This document shows, one piece after another, positions 53,173 through 54,654 of a stretch of 54,654 bases of DNA. The position numbers were made by a program, and so were the translations under genes. Position 1 is the stretch's first letter. Each line of letters starts with the position of its first letter. The stretch comes from an uncultured Marinobacter sp. (lineage in GTDB: Bacteria > Pseudomonadota > Gammaproteobacteria > Pseudomonadales > Oleiphilaceae), in assembly GCF_913055835.1 (NCBI RefSeq), contig NZ_CAJXKQ010000031.1, positions 1 through 54,654 of the forward strand. Reading direction: 5' to 3'. A model generated the notes under the pieces. It was not told the origin of the DNA and did not search any database. It worked only from the letters and a program-made list of their open reading frames with translations.

Positions 53173-54405
53173 ATGACAGGAAACACTGAATCGACACTGG
53201 TGATCTGCGGGCACGGCATGGTTTCGCAACGCTTGCTGGAAGCTCTCTGCCGTGAACGAGTCAGACCGTTTACCCGCATCATCGTGTTCAACGGCGAGAC
53301 ATCCGCTGCCTACAACCGGATACAACTCTCCCTGCTGCTGGCCGGGGAAACAACCGAAGCTTCTCTGGCGTTGCAGCAGGACGAGTGGTTTAGAAACAAC
53401 GGTATTGAAGTGTGCAACGGAGAACCAGTGGTCACCATTAACAGGGAAGATCAGACGGTGACCACCACAACCGGCCGGGTACAGCCCTATACCCATCTGG
53501 TGCTGGCCACCGGATCCCGGCCCGCAAAACCCGGGCTGCCGGGCGAAGATCTTCCGGGCGTCATGACCTTCCGGGACCTTGAGGACACCAGGATCCTGAT
53601 TGAGTCTGCTGGCCGCCATCGCCGGGCGGTGGTTGTCGGCGGAGGCTTTCTTGGCCTGGAAGCCGCTGAAGGTCTCCGTCAGCGAGGCATGGCGGTGACT
53701 CTGCTGCACCGCAGCAGCCATCTCCTGAACCGTCAACTGGACAGGATCGGGGGTCAGATCCTGCAACAGCACATGGAAAAGCGTGGCGTAAACATTCGCA
53801 CCGGTACGGCTCCCAAAGCCCTGCTCGGGCGATCGACGGTCCGGGCCGTCCAGCTGGATGATGAAACCCTGATCAGCACGGATCTGGTGCTGTTCGCAAC
53901 CGGCATCGCGCCGTCTGCTGAGCTTGCGCGAACTGCGGGCCTTGAATGCGATCGCGGGATTCTGGTGGACGGACAGCTACGTACCAGCGACCCGGCAATC
54001 TCCGCGCTGGGTGAATGTTGTCAGCTGGAAACCACCACTTTCGGGCTGGTGGAACCCGGGTATCAGCAGGCGGAGGTTCTGGCAGGCATTCTCAGCGGAA
54101 GCACGGCCGAGGCCGAGTATCGGCCAGCAGATACTCCAACCCGCCTGAAAATCAGCGGCGTTCCGATTTTCTCCTGCGGCCAGGTGGGCGCCGAAGGCGA
54201 CACCGAATCCGTGGTCTGGCAGGACCATGAACAGAATCACTATTGCCGGCTGCTGATCCGGAATCAGCGGCTGACCGGCGCCGTCCTGCTGGGCGATACC
54301 CGGGACGGGCCCTGGTACAGCGAACGAATCCTGCAACAGGACGACATTTCCCAATACCGGGACTTCATTGCATTCGGCAAGAACTACTGCGAAGCGGCGG
54401 CATGA
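53173..54405 (+). CDS. nasC: NAD(P)H-FAD oxidoreductase, NasC-like
   Basis: 410 residues. FAD-binding Rossmann motif at the start (LVICGHGMVSQRLLEAL) and an NAD-binding motif AVVVGGGFLGLEAAEGL near 155-171; same family as the N-terminal half of NirB, but lacking its Fe-S and sirohaem domains. In Klebsiella the protein of this type (NasC) passes electrons from NADH to NasA. NasA here has the matching BFD domain, which supports the call. The start at 53173 is used because an earlier ATG (53125) is inside the leader terminator. nirB follows after 64 nt. Confidence 0.8.
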   Translation: MTGNTESTLVICGHGMVSQRLLEALCRERVRPFTRIIVFNGETSAAYNRIQLSLLLAGETTEASLALQQDEWFRNNGIEVCNGEPVVTINREDQTVTTTTGRVQPYTHLVLATGSRPAKPGLPGEDLPGVMTFRDLEDTRILIESAGRHRRAVVVGGGFLGLEAAEGLRQRGMAVTLLHRSSHLLNRQLDRIGGQILQQHMEKRGVNIRTGTAPKALLGRSTVRAVQLDDETLISTDLVLFATGIAPSAELARTAGLECDRGILVDGQLRTSDPAISALGECCQLETTTFGLVEPGYQQAEVLAGILSGSTAEAEYRPADTPTRLKISGVPIFSCGQVGAEGDTESVVWQDHEQNHYCRLLIRNQRLTGAVLLGDTRDGPWYSERILQQDDISQYRDFIAFGKNYCEAAA

Positions 54406-54469
54406 GCCCTCAGCTAATAGAAGGCCTTCAGCCAATAGAGAGCCAGTCGCCCGAAAAGAGGACAGACCC

Positions 54470-54654
54470 ATGAGCAAGAAAACCCTGATCGTCGTCGGCA
54501 ACGGCATGGTTGGCCATCACTTCCTGGAACAATTCTGCGCCAGCCCGGCCGCTGCCGATTTCGAGATCATCGTATTCGGCGAGGAAAAGCAGCTGGCCTA
54601 TGACCGGGTTCACCTGTCGGAGTATTTCGGTGGCTCTACCCACGCGGATCTCGC
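54470..54654 (+). CDS. nirB: Nitrite reductase [NAD(P)H] large subunit, 5' end only
   Basis: 61 codons visible before the window ends. MSKKTLIVVGNGMVGHHFLEQ is the FAD-binding start of NirB, and AYDRVHLSEYF follows. AGAGGAC precedes the ATG. The next gene to the right is expected to be nirD. Not distinguishable from a second NasC-like protein on this fragment alone, but the operon position fits NirB. Confidence 0.85.
   Translation, partial: MSKKTLIVVGNGMVGHHFLEQFCASPAAADFEIIVFGEEKQLAYDRVHLSEYFGGSTHADL

Overview
The window reads as a chromosomal segment of a marine gammaproteobacterium, most likely Marinobacter or a close relative. The basis is gene content and style: TRAP transport, several acyl-CoA dehydrogenases, many c-di-GMP and sensor proteins, a NasR-type nitrate regulon, moderately high GC and dense short operons. 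No rRNA, tRNA, CRISPR array, transposase or phage gene was seen. The two ends cut genes: an OadA/PycB-like carboxyltransferase at the left and the start of nirB at the right.

Layout. 1-2963 (minus): two-subunit pyruvate carboxylase (pycA and oadA/pycB-like) with a small possible secreted ORF upstream. 3208-5557 (plus): a pair of acyl-CoA dehydrogenases behind a palindromic promoter. 5614-11057 (minus): a thioesterase, acyl-CoA dehydrogenase, SDR, APH-type kinase and acyl-CoA ligase operon resembling the levulinate/4-hydroxyacid (lva) pathway and human ACAD10/11 logic. 11473-14460: a TRAP transporter, followed by an unknown periplasmic protein. 15239-24605: NSS transporter, PAS-chemoreceptor, DMT exporter, MATE pump, diguanylate cyclase, degenerate HD-GYP protein, S-formylglutathione hydrolase and a CBS protein. 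24788-29678: AGCS symporter, 1-Cys peroxiredoxin and metNIQ. 29881-37865: HDOD-GAF protein, unknown acidic protein, amidase, SLT-domain protein, TauE exporter and a large Cache-PAS-GGDEF sensor. 38052-40342: a Fur-boxed ExbB-ExbD-ExbD-TonB operon. 40679-54654: a nitrate/nitrite assimilation island comprising nirC, a PP2C-kinase fusion, an orphan hcp, a SprT-like protein, nasA, nrtABC-like genes, nasR, a nasC-like flavoprotein and nirB.

The most informative structure is in the nitrate island. Four separate transcripts (nirC, nasA, nrtA and nasC-nirB) each start with a -24/-12 sigma-54 promoter of exact GG-N10-GC spacing. Each then has a 70-110 nt leader with one or more hexaloop hairpins and an intrinsic terminator just before the gene. 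In three of the four, a hexaloop with A at position 1 and G at position 4 overlaps the 5' arm of the terminator. The same island encodes NasR (NIT plus ANTAR), the antiterminator family that recognises such loops, and an NtrC-like palindrome lies about 115 nt upstream of at least one promoter. I infer a double-gated regulon: nitrogen limitation through NtrC/sigma-54, and nitrate/nitrite through NasR antitermination.

A second recurring structure is a long inverted repeat between co-directional operon genes (8423-8511, 27871-27995, 50479-50586). The outer stems are unrelated in sequence. Two of the three copies share a core of two mini-hairpins with UCCA and UCCC loops, so the whole folds as a three-way junction. 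This looks like a dispersed structured element rather than a gene-specific terminator.
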